Source of the DNA: an uncultured Lachnospiraceae bacterium
Lineage (GTDB): Bacteria; Bacillota; Clostridia; Lachnospirales; Lachnospiraceae
NCBI GenBank assembly: GCA_902803745.1
Contig: CADCRB010000055.1
Location: forward strand, 1 to 5,383
Direction: 5' to 3'
Length of the DNA: 5,383 nucleotides
Shown here: piece after piece, positions 1-5,383 of the stretch
Layout of the letters: the number at the start of each line of letters is the position of its first letter
Numbering within the stretch: position 1 is the stretch's first letter
Notes under the pieces: generated by a model
Database searches by the model: none
What the model was told of the DNA's origin: nothing
What the model saw: the letters and a program-made list of their open reading frames with translations, nothing else
Program-made: the position numbers and the translations under genes

Positions 1-1
1 A

Positions 2-598
2 AATGTTGAGAAGATATGCCGTGAAGCATGGGATATAGGTATCAAATATCTGACTGTATATGCCTTTTCCACAGAAAACTGGTCGAGACCTGACGATGAA
101 GTATCGACCCTTATGAAGCTTTTTGGAAGTTATATCAAAAGCACATTTAAGACCGCCCCGAAGAATAATATGAGGGTCAGATTCATAGGGGATATTACGA
201 GGTTTACTCCCAAACTCAGGGAATCCATGAAGGAGCTTGAAGAATTTACAAGTGTTCTCACGGGGCTTTCCCTGCAGATATGTGTAAACTACGGAAGCCG
301 TGATGAGATAAGGCGCGCTTTTATTAGGATCGCAGAGGATGTAAAAAACGGTACTATGGATCCTTCTGAGATCACAGAGGATGTGATAAGCAAAAGTCTT
401 GATACGGCTGATATTCCTGATCCTGATCTTTTGATACGGACTTCGGGAGAGCAGAGACTTTCCAATTATCTGCTTTGGCAGATGGCATATACAGAATTCT
501 ATTTTACGGATATAGCGTGGCCTGATTTTGACAGAGCAGAGCTGATCAAGGCCTGCGAGGTTTACGCACAAAGGAACAGGCGATATGGCGGGATTTAA
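2..598 (+). CDS. uppS: Isoprenyl transferase / undecaprenyl diphosphate synthase (5' partial)
   Basis: Cis-prenyltransferase that condenses IPP onto farnesyl diphosphate to give undecaprenyl diphosphate, the lipid carrier for peptidoglycan and other wall polymers; it acts at the cytoplasmic membrane. The reading frame is open from base 2, so the gene runs off the left edge; the Met codon at 113 is internal. About 198 residues are present. Roughly 40 N-terminal residues are missing, including the MDGNGRW segment with the catalytic Asp. Visible family motifs are FSTENWSRP (fragment residues 22-30), NYGSRDEI, DPDLLIRTSGEQRLSN with the diphosphate-binding Arg146, Arg152 and Ser154, the Mg-binding Glu165 in AYTEFYF, and the C-terminal WPDF and RNRRYGG. 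The stop TAA is at 596-598. The end overlaps cdsA by 14 nt. Identification is firm; the exact product chain length is inferred from the family. Confidence 0.97.
   Translation, partial: NVEKICREAWDIGIKYLTVYAFSTENWSRPDDEVSTLMKLFGSYIKSTFKTAPKNNMRVRFIGDITRFTPKLRESMKELEEFTSVLTGLSLQICVNYGSRDEIRRAFIRIAEDVKNGTMDPSEITEDVISKSLDTADIPDPDLLIRTSGEQRLSNYLLWQMAYTEFYFTDIAWPDFDRAELIKACEVYAQRNRRYGGI
571..580 (+). promoter_or_regulatory. Ribosome binding site of cdsA, inside the uppS end
   Basis: The purine-rich AAGGAACAGG lies within the last codons of uppS. AAGGA ends 9 nt before the cdsA ATG at 585, a good Shine-Dalgarno spacing. Being inside the upstream gene, it supports the overlapping start and translational coupling. 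Confidence 0.6.
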
Positions 599-1409
599 GA
601 TCAGGGCGCTTAGCGCAGTGGTGCTTGTTGCAGTACTGGGTACGGCGCTTTTTTTTGGAGGTTATTATCTGTGGGCGCTTATGCTTTTTGCTTCCCTTGT
701 TGGTTTCTTCGAGTTTGCGAGGGCTATGAGGGAGCCGGAAAGCAGGAGCAGCATGAAACCCGATGTCCTTGAGATACTTGGATATGCGGGTATTCTTATT
801 CTGTATGTGATAATACCTGTGGCTGGATCCGAAAGATGTCTTTCTTTTATGTTTTATTCTCTGATCCTGCTTTTAATAGCGTTAATGATCGTTTACGTGC
901 TGCAGTTTCCGAGATTTCCCACCTCAAAGATGATGCAGATATATTTTGGCGTGATCTACGTCGGAGTCATGCTCGCCTTTGTCTATCTTACCAGAATGGA
1001 ACCCGAAGGAATGAAGCTGGTATGGCTTATATTCATTGCCTCCTGGATCTGTGATACCTGCGCTTACCTCACAGGGATGCTGATAGGTAAACACAAGCTT
1101 ACTCCAAAGCTAAGTCCCAAAAAGAGCATCGAAGGAGCTGTGGGCGGCGTGATCGGATCAGCGCTGGTGGGGCTTTTGTATGGCGTACTGATCAACCTCA
1201 ATGAGGCCGCATGGGTTCCTGCCGTGATATGCGGCGTAGGCGCGGTCATTTCACAGTTTGGTGATCTTACAGCCAGCGCGATCAAGCGTAATCATGACAT
1301 CAAGGATTACGGTAATCTGATACCGGGACACGGAGGTATTCTGGACAGGTTTGATTCCGTGATCATCACTGCCCCGATAGTGTATATATTGTCACAGGTA
1401 TTCACCTGA
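585..1409 (+). CDS. cdsA: Phosphatidate cytidylyltransferase (CDP-diglyceride synthase)
   Basis: Integral membrane enzyme that converts phosphatidic acid and CTP to CDP-diacylglycerol, the branch-point precursor of phosphatidylglycerol, cardiolipin and other phospholipids. The 274-residue length is normal for the family. Hydrophobic segments are visible at about residues 8-25, 28-46, 64-80, 87-107, 118-136, 145-165, 184-204, 209-225 and 258-272. The C-terminal CDS signature is complete: S231-AIKR, then K240-D241, then PGHGGILDRFD ending at D257, preceded by the acidic FGDLTAS (D227). The upstream DTCAYLTG (D157) and LSPKKSIEG are also typical. The ATG at 585 is supported by the AAGGA upstream and by a typical short N-terminus before the first membrane segment. 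The gene overlaps uppS by 14 nt and lies 34 nt before dxr. Identification is firm. Confidence 0.97.
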   Translation: MAGFKIRALSAVVLVAVLGTALFFGGYYLWALMLFASLVGFFEFARAMREPESRSSMKPDVLEILGYAGILILYVIIPVAGSERCLSFMFYSLILLLIALMIVYVLQFPRFPTSKMMQIYFGVIYVGVMLAFVYLTRMEPEGMKLVWLIFIASWICDTCAYLTGMLIGKHKLTPKLSPKKSIEGAVGGVIGSALVGLLYGVLINLNEAAWVPAVICGVGAVISQFGDLTASAIKRNHDIKDYGNLIPGHGGILDRFDSVIITAPIVYILSQVFT

Positions 1410-1425
1410 CGGGGCATTAGGTTAC

Positions 1426-1430
1426 AGGAG
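1426..1430 (+). promoter_or_regulatory. Probable ribosome binding site of dxr, long spacing
   Basis: AGGAG is the best Shine-Dalgarno match in the 34-nt gap before dxr, but it ends 13 nt before the ATG at 1444, longer than the usual 5-9 nt. The purine stretch AAAAGAAGAA directly before the ATG may contribute. The start itself is secure, because the protein begins right before the conserved GSTGSIG motif. Confidence 0.5.
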
Positions 1431-1443
1431 AACAAAAGAAGAA

Positions 1444-2601
1444 ATGAAAAGACTGATAATACTGGGCTCTACCGGCTCAATAGGAACACAGACCCTGGAC
1501 ATAGTCCGTGGACACAGGGAGGAGCTTTCCGTCACTGCTCTGGCTGCAGGCCATAATGCAGAAATGGTGGAGAAGCAGATAAGGGAATTCAATCCATCTG
1601 TTGCCGTGCTATATGATGAGAAGTCAGCGGAGGATCTAAAACAGAGAGTATCCGATACGGATTGCAGGATCCTTTCCGGGATGGACGGACTAATAGAGGC
1701 GGCTTCTCTTCCTGATGCCGATACAGTCGTGGGCGCTATGGCAGGGATGATAGGTATTCGTCCCACTATAGCAGCGGTAAAGGCCGGACATGACGTAGCA
1801 CTTGCAAATAAGGAGACTCTGGTCTGTGCAGGTCATGTCATAATGCCGCTTTCAGAAAAGAATAATGTCATGATACTTCCGGTTGATTCTGAGCATTCGG
1901 CAATATTCCAGTCCCTGAGGGCAGGAGAACATGATGAGATCGAAAAGATAATCCTTACGGCCTCGGGGGGACCCTTCAGAGGAAAGACCGGAGCAGAGCT
2001 GTCTGAGATGACGGCGCAGGAGGCGCTGAAGCATCCAAACTGGGATATGGGACCCAAGGTCACTATAGACAGCTCGACACTTGTAAATAAGGGACTTGAG
2101 ATCATGGAAGCTCACTGGCTCTTTGATGTGCCGGTAGATGATATTGAGGTCTATGTCCATCCCCAGAGCATCATTCATTCCGCCGTGCAGTACAGAGACG
2201 GCGCAGTGATAGCGCAGCTTGGCGTGCCGGATATGCATATCCCGATACAGTATGCTCTTTTTTATCCCGGCCGTCCCTCACTTGGCGGAAAAAGACTGGA
2301 TCTTTTTGAGACCGGAGCCCTTACCTTTGAAAAACCGGATATGGATACTTTCAAGGGCCTTTCGCTTGCAGTCAGGGCGGCAAAGCGCGGAGGCAATATG
2401 CCGGTGATATTCAATGCGGCAAATGAGGCAGCTGTAAATAAGTTCCTGAAGAATGAGATAAAATTCCCGGGAATATATGATATTATTGAGGATGCTATGA
2501 CAGGAGTCAGCTATTCTGACGATCCTTCCATAGAGTGTGTTTTTGAAACGGAAAAAGAAACACTGGACTACGTTGCGAGGTCAGCGGAGATAAGATGTTG
2601 A
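1444..2601 (+). CDS. dxr: 1-deoxy-D-xylulose 5-phosphate reductoisomerase
   Basis: NADPH-dependent cytosolic enzyme that rearranges and reduces DXP to 2-C-methyl-D-erythritol 4-phosphate, the first committed step of the MEP isoprenoid pathway; it is the known target of fosmidomycin. The 385-residue length is typical. The N-terminal nucleotide-binding fold starts with GSTGSIG (residues 8-14), followed by ALANKETLVCAG (119-130). Metal ligands are D148 and E150 in PVDSEHSAIFQ, plus E219. Substrate-binding residues are S174 in LTASGGPF and N215/K216 in STLVNKGLEIMEAHWLF. The flexible active-site loop carries W200 in HPNWDMGPK, and VHPQSIIHS follows at 238-246. All expected catalytic residues are present, so the enzyme should be active. 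It overlaps rseP by 7 nt. Its place next to uppS is logical, because the pathway supplies the IPP that UppS consumes. Confidence 0.98.
   Translation: MKRLIILGSTGSIGTQTLDIVRGHREELSVTALAAGHNAEMVEKQIREFNPSVAVLYDEKSAEDLKQRVSDTDCRILSGMDGLIEAASLPDADTVVGAMAGMIGIRPTIAAVKAGHDVALANKETLVCAGHVIMPLSEKNNVMILPVDSEHSAIFQSLRAGEHDEIEKIILTASGGPFRGKTGAELSEMTAQEALKHPNWDMGPKVTIDSSTLVNKGLEIMEAHWLFDVPVDDIEVYVHPQSIIHSAVQYRDGAVIAQLGVPDMHIPIQYALFYPGRPSLGGKRLDLFETGALTFEKPDMDTFKGLSLAVRAAKRGGNMPVIFNAANEAAVNKFLKNEIKFPGIYDIIEDAMTGVSYSDDPSIECVFETEKETLDYVARSAEIRC
2586..2589 (+). promoter_or_regulatory. Ribosome binding site of rseP, inside the dxr end
   Basis: GGAG lies 5 nt before the rseP ATG at 2595 and inside the last codons of dxr. 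It supports this start, which places the protein about 18 residues before the active-site motif, as is usual in the family. Confidence 0.55.
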
Positions 2602-3644
2602 TAAAGCTTTTGATCTTTATAATTATTTTTTCGGTCATCGTTATCGTTTACGAAGGCGGACACTGCGTTATCGGAAAGATGAGCGGCATAGGGGTGAAGG
2701 AATTTTCGATCGGTCTTGGTCCCACGCTTTTCGGGGTCAGGAGGGGGGAGACTCTTTATTCCATCAAGCTGTTTCCATTTGGCGGCATCACGATATTTGA
2801 AGGAGAGGATCCGGATGAGGCTGACTCGCCTAAGTCCTTCAGGAAGGCTTCAGTGGGAGCCAGATTTGCCACGGTACTGGCGGGACCTTTTATGAATTTT
2901 GTGCTTTCTTTCCTTCTGTCTCTTATCGTTATAGGAAGCCTGGGCTATGATCTTCCGGTACTGGATTCGGTGATAGAGGGTTATCCGGCGCAGGAGGCCG
3001 GATTTCAGGCCGGAGACAGGATCGTATCCATCAATAACAAAAAGATAGTCATATACCGGGATATAACTCTCTGGACCATGTTTAATGAAGGTAAGAGGGC
3101 GGATATCGTATATGAGAGGAACGGGGAACTTCGACGTGCTTCCGTTACCCCCAGATATTCGACGGCCGATCAGAGATTTCTTTTTGGATTCAGAGGGCCG
3201 AATGGATATACAAAGGGCAATCCGCTTCAGGTGATAAGGTATTCCCTGACGGAGGTAAGATACTGGATCGAAGTAACTGTAAAGAGTCTTATGATGCTCT
3301 TCAGCGGCCGGTTTTCTGTTAATGATCTTGCAGGCCCTGTAGGAGTTGCTGATGTAGTGGGTGATGTATATGAAAGCTCCAGAGAAAGCGGAGCGTTTTA
3401 TATCTGGATGAACATGCTGTCGCTTGTGATACTTCTGACTGCTGATCTTGGGGTCATGAACCTTCTTCCGTTTCCGGCACTGGATGGAGGCAAGCTTGTC
3501 TTTATCATCTTTGAAGCACTCACAGGCAGAAAGCCCAACGAGAAGGTGGAGGGAATAATTAATCTGATAGGCATGTCATTTCTTATGGTCCTGATGTTCT
3601 ATGTCATGTTCAATGATATCCACAGACTGTTTACGGGGCCATAA
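2595..3644 (+). CDS. rseP: RseP-type site-2 intramembrane metalloprotease homologue with altered HExxH (YEGGH)
   Basis: M50-family membrane protein. Active members cleave membrane-embedded substrates such as anti-sigma factors and signal-peptide remnants. The 349-residue length fits the short Firmicutes form with one PDZ domain. Order: a first membrane helix (about 3-25) containing the active-site motif; EFSIGLGPTLF (36-46); KLFPFGG (58-64); the family motif GPFMNF (97-102) opening a helix to about 115; a PDZ domain (about 123-180) with the AGFQAGDRIVSIN core; and a C-terminal helix with NLLPFPALDGGKL (289-301), where D297 is the third zinc ligand. A last helix at about 322-340 ends in NDIHRLF. 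Oddity: the zinc motif HExxH reads Y19-E20-G21-G22-H23, so the first His ligand is missing while the Glu, second His and Asp are kept. Family membership is firm; protease activity is doubtful. The gene overlaps dxr by 7 nt. Confidence 0.93.
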   Translation: MLIKLLIFIIIFSVIVIVYEGGHCVIGKMSGIGVKEFSIGLGPTLFGVRRGETLYSIKLFPFGGITIFEGEDPDEADSPKSFRKASVGARFATVLAGPFMNFVLSFLLSLIVIGSLGYDLPVLDSVIEGYPAQEAGFQAGDRIVSINNKKIVIYRDITLWTMFNEGKRADIVYERNGELRRASVTPRYSTADQRFLFGFRGPNGYTKGNPLQVIRYSLTEVRYWIEVTVKSLMMLFSGRFSVNDLAGPVGVADVVGDVYESSRESGAFYIWMNMLSLVILLTADLGVMNLLPFPALDGGKLVFIIFEALTGRKPNEKVEGIINLIGMSFLMVLMFYVMFNDIHRLFTGP

Positions 3645-3646
3645 AG

Positions 3647-3685
3647 ATGTACAGACCGGGGGCGCCAGCGCAGCATGCTGTTTAA
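3647..3685 (+). other. Possible 12-codon mini-ORF spanning the start of the MBOAT gene
   Basis: An ATG 2 nt after the rseP stop opens a 12-codon frame (MYRPGAPAQHAV) whose stop TAA (3683-3685) lies 8 nt downstream of the MBOAT ATG, in a different frame. Its upstream G-run (3635-3638) is only a weak Shine-Dalgarno candidate. It could deliver ribosomes to the MBOAT start by coupling, because that start lacks a good binding site of its own. It is also short enough to occur by chance, so this is a speculative annotation. Confidence 0.15.
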
Positions 3686-5123
3686 TTCTTATATTTTTAT
3701 CCTGATATTTCTCCCGCTCTGTCTTACAGGTTATCATTTCCTTAACAGCCGCAGGATGTATCGCGCCGGAATGCTTTTTCTCCTCGGCATGTCTTTGTGG
3801 TTTTACGGGTATTTTAATCCCTGGTATCTGCTTCTCATATGCGGAAGCATTATCGCCAATTATTGCATATATCGCGGGATGATCCGTTTCAACGCATTTG
3901 TAAAGCCGATCTTTATTTCCGGTCTGGTCATCAATCTTGGGACACTTGCTTATTTTAAGTATACGGATTTTTTCATCCGGAATGTAAATTACTTATTCAG
4001 CACTGATCTCCCACTGCTGCATATCCTATTGCCTCTTGGGATCAGTTTTTTTACTTTTCAGCAGATATCCTTTCTTGCGGACTCATATCGTGGAATAAAA
4101 GGGGCCGGATATTCTTTCCTTGAGTATGCTTCTTTTGTTGCTTTCTTTCCACAGCTTGTAGCCGGACCCATAGTGACACATGACATCCTAATCCCACAGT
4201 TTTCCGATGAAGAAAGGAAGCATATCGATTGGGAGCTTATGGCTAAAGGTCTTGCCCTGTTCACTTTTGGCCTTGCCAAAAAGGTCCTGCTGGCCGATGC
4301 CTTCGGGAATGTTGCCAATCTGTGTTTTTCAGGCATCAGTTTCCTGAATTCTCCCACAGCGGTCATAGCCATGCTTTCATATACCTTTCAGATATATTTT
4401 GATTTCAGCGGATACAGCGATATGGCCATTGGTCTTGGCTGGATGCTGGGTATAGACCTTCCGGTTAATTTTGACTCTCCCTATAAGTCCCGGTCCATAT
4501 CGGAATTCTGGAAACGATGGCATATTACCCTGACATCCTTTTTTACCAAGTATGTTTATATCCCGCTGGGCGGAAACAGGAAAGGAAAGACAAGAACGTA
4601 TGTCAACATCTTCGTCGTTTTCTTTTTAAGCGGACTCTGGCATGGAGCAGGCTGGACCTTCGTGCTCTGGGGCATAATGCATGGTCTGGCCATGATCATC
4701 GAAGGGGCACTTTGGGAATATCTGAAAAGGATACCTTCACTGATAAGGGGGATCCTTACATTCGGATTTGTGAATATAGCCTGGATCTTTTTCCGTGCTG
4801 AAAGCATAGGAGATGCTTTGGCTATGATAAAGTGTATCCTTCGTTTCAGACCCGGAAGCATAGAGGGGATATCTGTGTTGTATTCACCATTGATGAAAAA
4901 GCTCGGTGAATTCTTCAGTTCCCGCTTTGAGCTGCCTGTATATTTTCAGACCGCGCTTTTTCTTGGAGCGGGATTTATTATTGTTTTCTTTTTGCCAAAT
5001 GCGAAGCATATGGCGCAGAAGAGTATTAACTTCAGGCTTTCCGCGGTATGCCTGGCAGCACTGCTTACCTGGTGCCTGTTTTCCTTCAGCGGCATGACAA
5101 CGTTTTTATATTACAATTTCTGA
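3675..5123 (+). CDS. MBOAT-family membrane O-acyltransferase (AlgI/DltB-like)
   Basis: Polytopic membrane protein of 482 residues, the usual AlgI-like length. Family members pass an acyl group, often acetyl, across the membrane toward an exported polysaccharide or wall polymer, usually with an extracytoplasmic SGNH-type partner. The N-terminus MLFNSYIFILIFLPL is characteristic and fixes the start at 3675. Further signatures are LPLGISFFTFQQISFLAD (119-136), FFPQLVAGPI (157-166), QIYFDFSGYSDMAIG (239-253), FWKRWHITLTSFF (278-290, H283), YVYIPLGGNRKG (293-304) and LSGLWHGAGWTFVLWG (318-333), where H323 is the expected catalytic His. It ends in FLYYNF, as AlgI-like proteins commonly do. About 10 or more hydrophobic segments are visible. 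It starts 30 nt after rseP, with no clear binding site, and a candidate SGNH partner gene follows after 12 nt. The acceptor cannot be told from sequence; algI or dltB would over-specify it. Confidence 0.93.
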   Translation: MLFNSYIFILIFLPLCLTGYHFLNSRRMYRAGMLFLLGMSLWFYGYFNPWYLLLICGSIIANYCIYRGMIRFNAFVKPIFISGLVINLGTLAYFKYTDFFIRNVNYLFSTDLPLLHILLPLGISFFTFQQISFLADSYRGIKGAGYSFLEYASFVAFFPQLVAGPIVTHDILIPQFSDEERKHIDWELMAKGLALFTFGLAKKVLLADAFGNVANLCFSGISFLNSPTAVIAMLSYTFQIYFDFSGYSDMAIGLGWMLGIDLPVNFDSPYKSRSISEFWKRWHITLTSFFTKYVYIPLGGNRKGKTRTYVNIFVVFFLSGLWHGAGWTFVLWGIMHGLAMIIEGALWEYLKRIPSLIRGILTFGFVNIAWIFFRAESIGDALAMIKCILRFRPGSIEGISVLYSPLMKKLGEFFSSRFELPVYFQTALFLGAGFIIVFFLPNAKHMAQKSINFRLSAVCLAALLTWCLFSFSGMTTFLYYNF

Positions 5124-5125
5124 CC

Positions 5126-5131
5126 GGCGGA
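5126..5131 (+). promoter_or_regulatory. Probable ribosome binding site of the SGNH-like gene
   Basis: GGCGGA ends 4 nt before the first ATG (5136) and 7 nt before the second (5139). The spacing slightly favours the second ATG, which would remove one Met from the protein. Confidence 0.4.
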
Positions 5132-5135
5132 ATAT

Positions 5136-5383
5136 ATGATGAAAAAATGGTGTATAAAGTTCATAGCGGCATTTCTTCTGATGGTTCTCTTCTTCGGCGG
5201 ACTTACTGTGGCGATCGATCCATTCTTTCATTATCACAAGCCTGTAAGCTTTTTAAGATACCGTATGCCTGACAGGGATGAGAGATACCTTAATGACGGG
5301 ATAGTAAAGCATTTTGATTACGACAGCATAATCACGGGCACCAGTATGACTCAGAATTTTATGGCATCGGAATTTGATGATTA
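5136..5383 (+). CDS. Membrane-anchored SGNH-like partner of the MBOAT protein (3' partial)
   Basis: Only the first 82 codons are in the window and the frame is still open at the right edge. The protein starts MMKKW, followed by one hydrophobic segment (about residues 8-27) that looks like a signal anchor or uncleaved signal peptide, then a predicted extracytoplasmic part. It contains IDPFFHYHKP (27-36), RDERYLNDGIVKHFDYD (47-63) and ITGTSMTQNF (66-75). The GTSM motif, with S70, sits where SGNH/GDSL-type hydrolases and acyltransferases such as DltD and AlgJ/AlgX carry their first-block nucleophile Ser. The conserved Asp/His block would lie beyond the edge and cannot be checked. It begins 12 nt after the MBOAT gene, so the two are almost surely co-expressed. 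The role as partner transferring the acyl group to the final acceptor is inferred from context and the motif. The start could be 5136 or 5139. Confidence 0.75.
   Translation, partial: MMKKWCIKFIAAFLLMVLFFGGLTVAIDPFFHYHKPVSFLRYRMPDRDERYLNDGIVKHFDYDSIITGTSMTQNFMASEFDD

Noticed and set aside
1410..1443. Possible terminator or promoter between cdsA and dxr
   Set aside because: The gap is only 34 nt. It has CCTG/CAGG arms too short to form a stable hairpin, no following T-run, and no convincing -35/-10 pair.
1422..1766. Open frame on the minus strand opposite the start of dxr, and similar antisense frames opposite cdsA, dxr and the MBOAT gene
   Set aside because: They lie wholly or almost wholly opposite well-conserved genes, have low-complexity Ser/Pro/Ile-rich translations, and show no recognisable family motif. 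They are shadows of the real genes.
1965..1971. G-run in dxr as a possible frameshift site
   Set aside because: The frame stays open on both sides and encodes the conserved LTASGGPF motif, so there is no sign of a frameshift or error.
2739..2744. Strong internal AGGAGG inside rseP, possibly an alternative start site
   Set aside because: No ATG, GTG or TTG follows in frame at a suitable distance. The bases simply encode Arg-Arg in a conserved part of the protein.
2595..3644. rseP as a pseudogene
   Set aside because: There is no internal stop or frameshift. The length is normal, and the PDZ, GPxxN and LDG regions are well preserved. Only the HExxH region is altered, which suggests changed function rather than decay.
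5048..5272. Plus-strand frame bridging the end of the MBOAT gene and the start of the next gene
   Set aside because: It is out of frame with both neighbours, and its translation resembles nothing I recognise. The frame starting at 5136 has a signal anchor and the GTSM motif and explains the same bases.

Overview
The window is a compact, single-direction gene cluster from a Gram-positive anaerobe, most likely a Clostridia/Lachnospiraceae-type Bacillota. The evidence is the gene order uppS-cdsA-dxr-rseP, the short Firmicutes-style RseP with one PDZ domain, frequent AGG/AGA arginine and ATA isoleucine codons, and moderate GC. The species cannot be fixed from the sequence alone. All six genes lie on the + strand. 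The window opens inside uppS and closes inside the sixth gene. No gap exceeds 34 bases, and I see no promoter, terminator, RNA gene, mobile element or CRISPR array.

Positions 2-3644 carry a conserved envelope-precursor block. UppS (5' partial) makes the undecaprenyl carrier lipid. CdsA makes CDP-diacylglycerol for phospholipids. Dxr catalyses the first committed step of the MEP isoprenoid pathway, which supplies the IPP used by UppS. RseP is a site-2-type intramembrane protease homologue. uppS/cdsA overlap by 14 nt and dxr/rseP by 7 nt, which points to co-transcription and translational coupling.

Positions 3675-5383 carry a two-gene envelope-modification module: an AlgI/DltB-type membrane-bound O-acyltransferase (MBOAT), then the start of a membrane-anchored protein with a GTSM motif that looks like its SGNH-type extracytoplasmic partner. 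Such pairs typically transfer acyl groups, often acetyl, onto exported polysaccharide or wall polymer. In many Firmicutes the gene after rseP is ispG, often followed by polC, so this module sits where those genes would be expected.

The most notable observation is in RseP. The zinc-binding HExxH motif reads Y-E-G-G-H (residues 19-23, positions 2649-2663), so the first metal-ligand histidine is replaced by tyrosine. The GPxxN, PDZ and LDG regions are intact. This may be a catalytically altered or inactive RseP, embedded in an otherwise ordinary essential operon.
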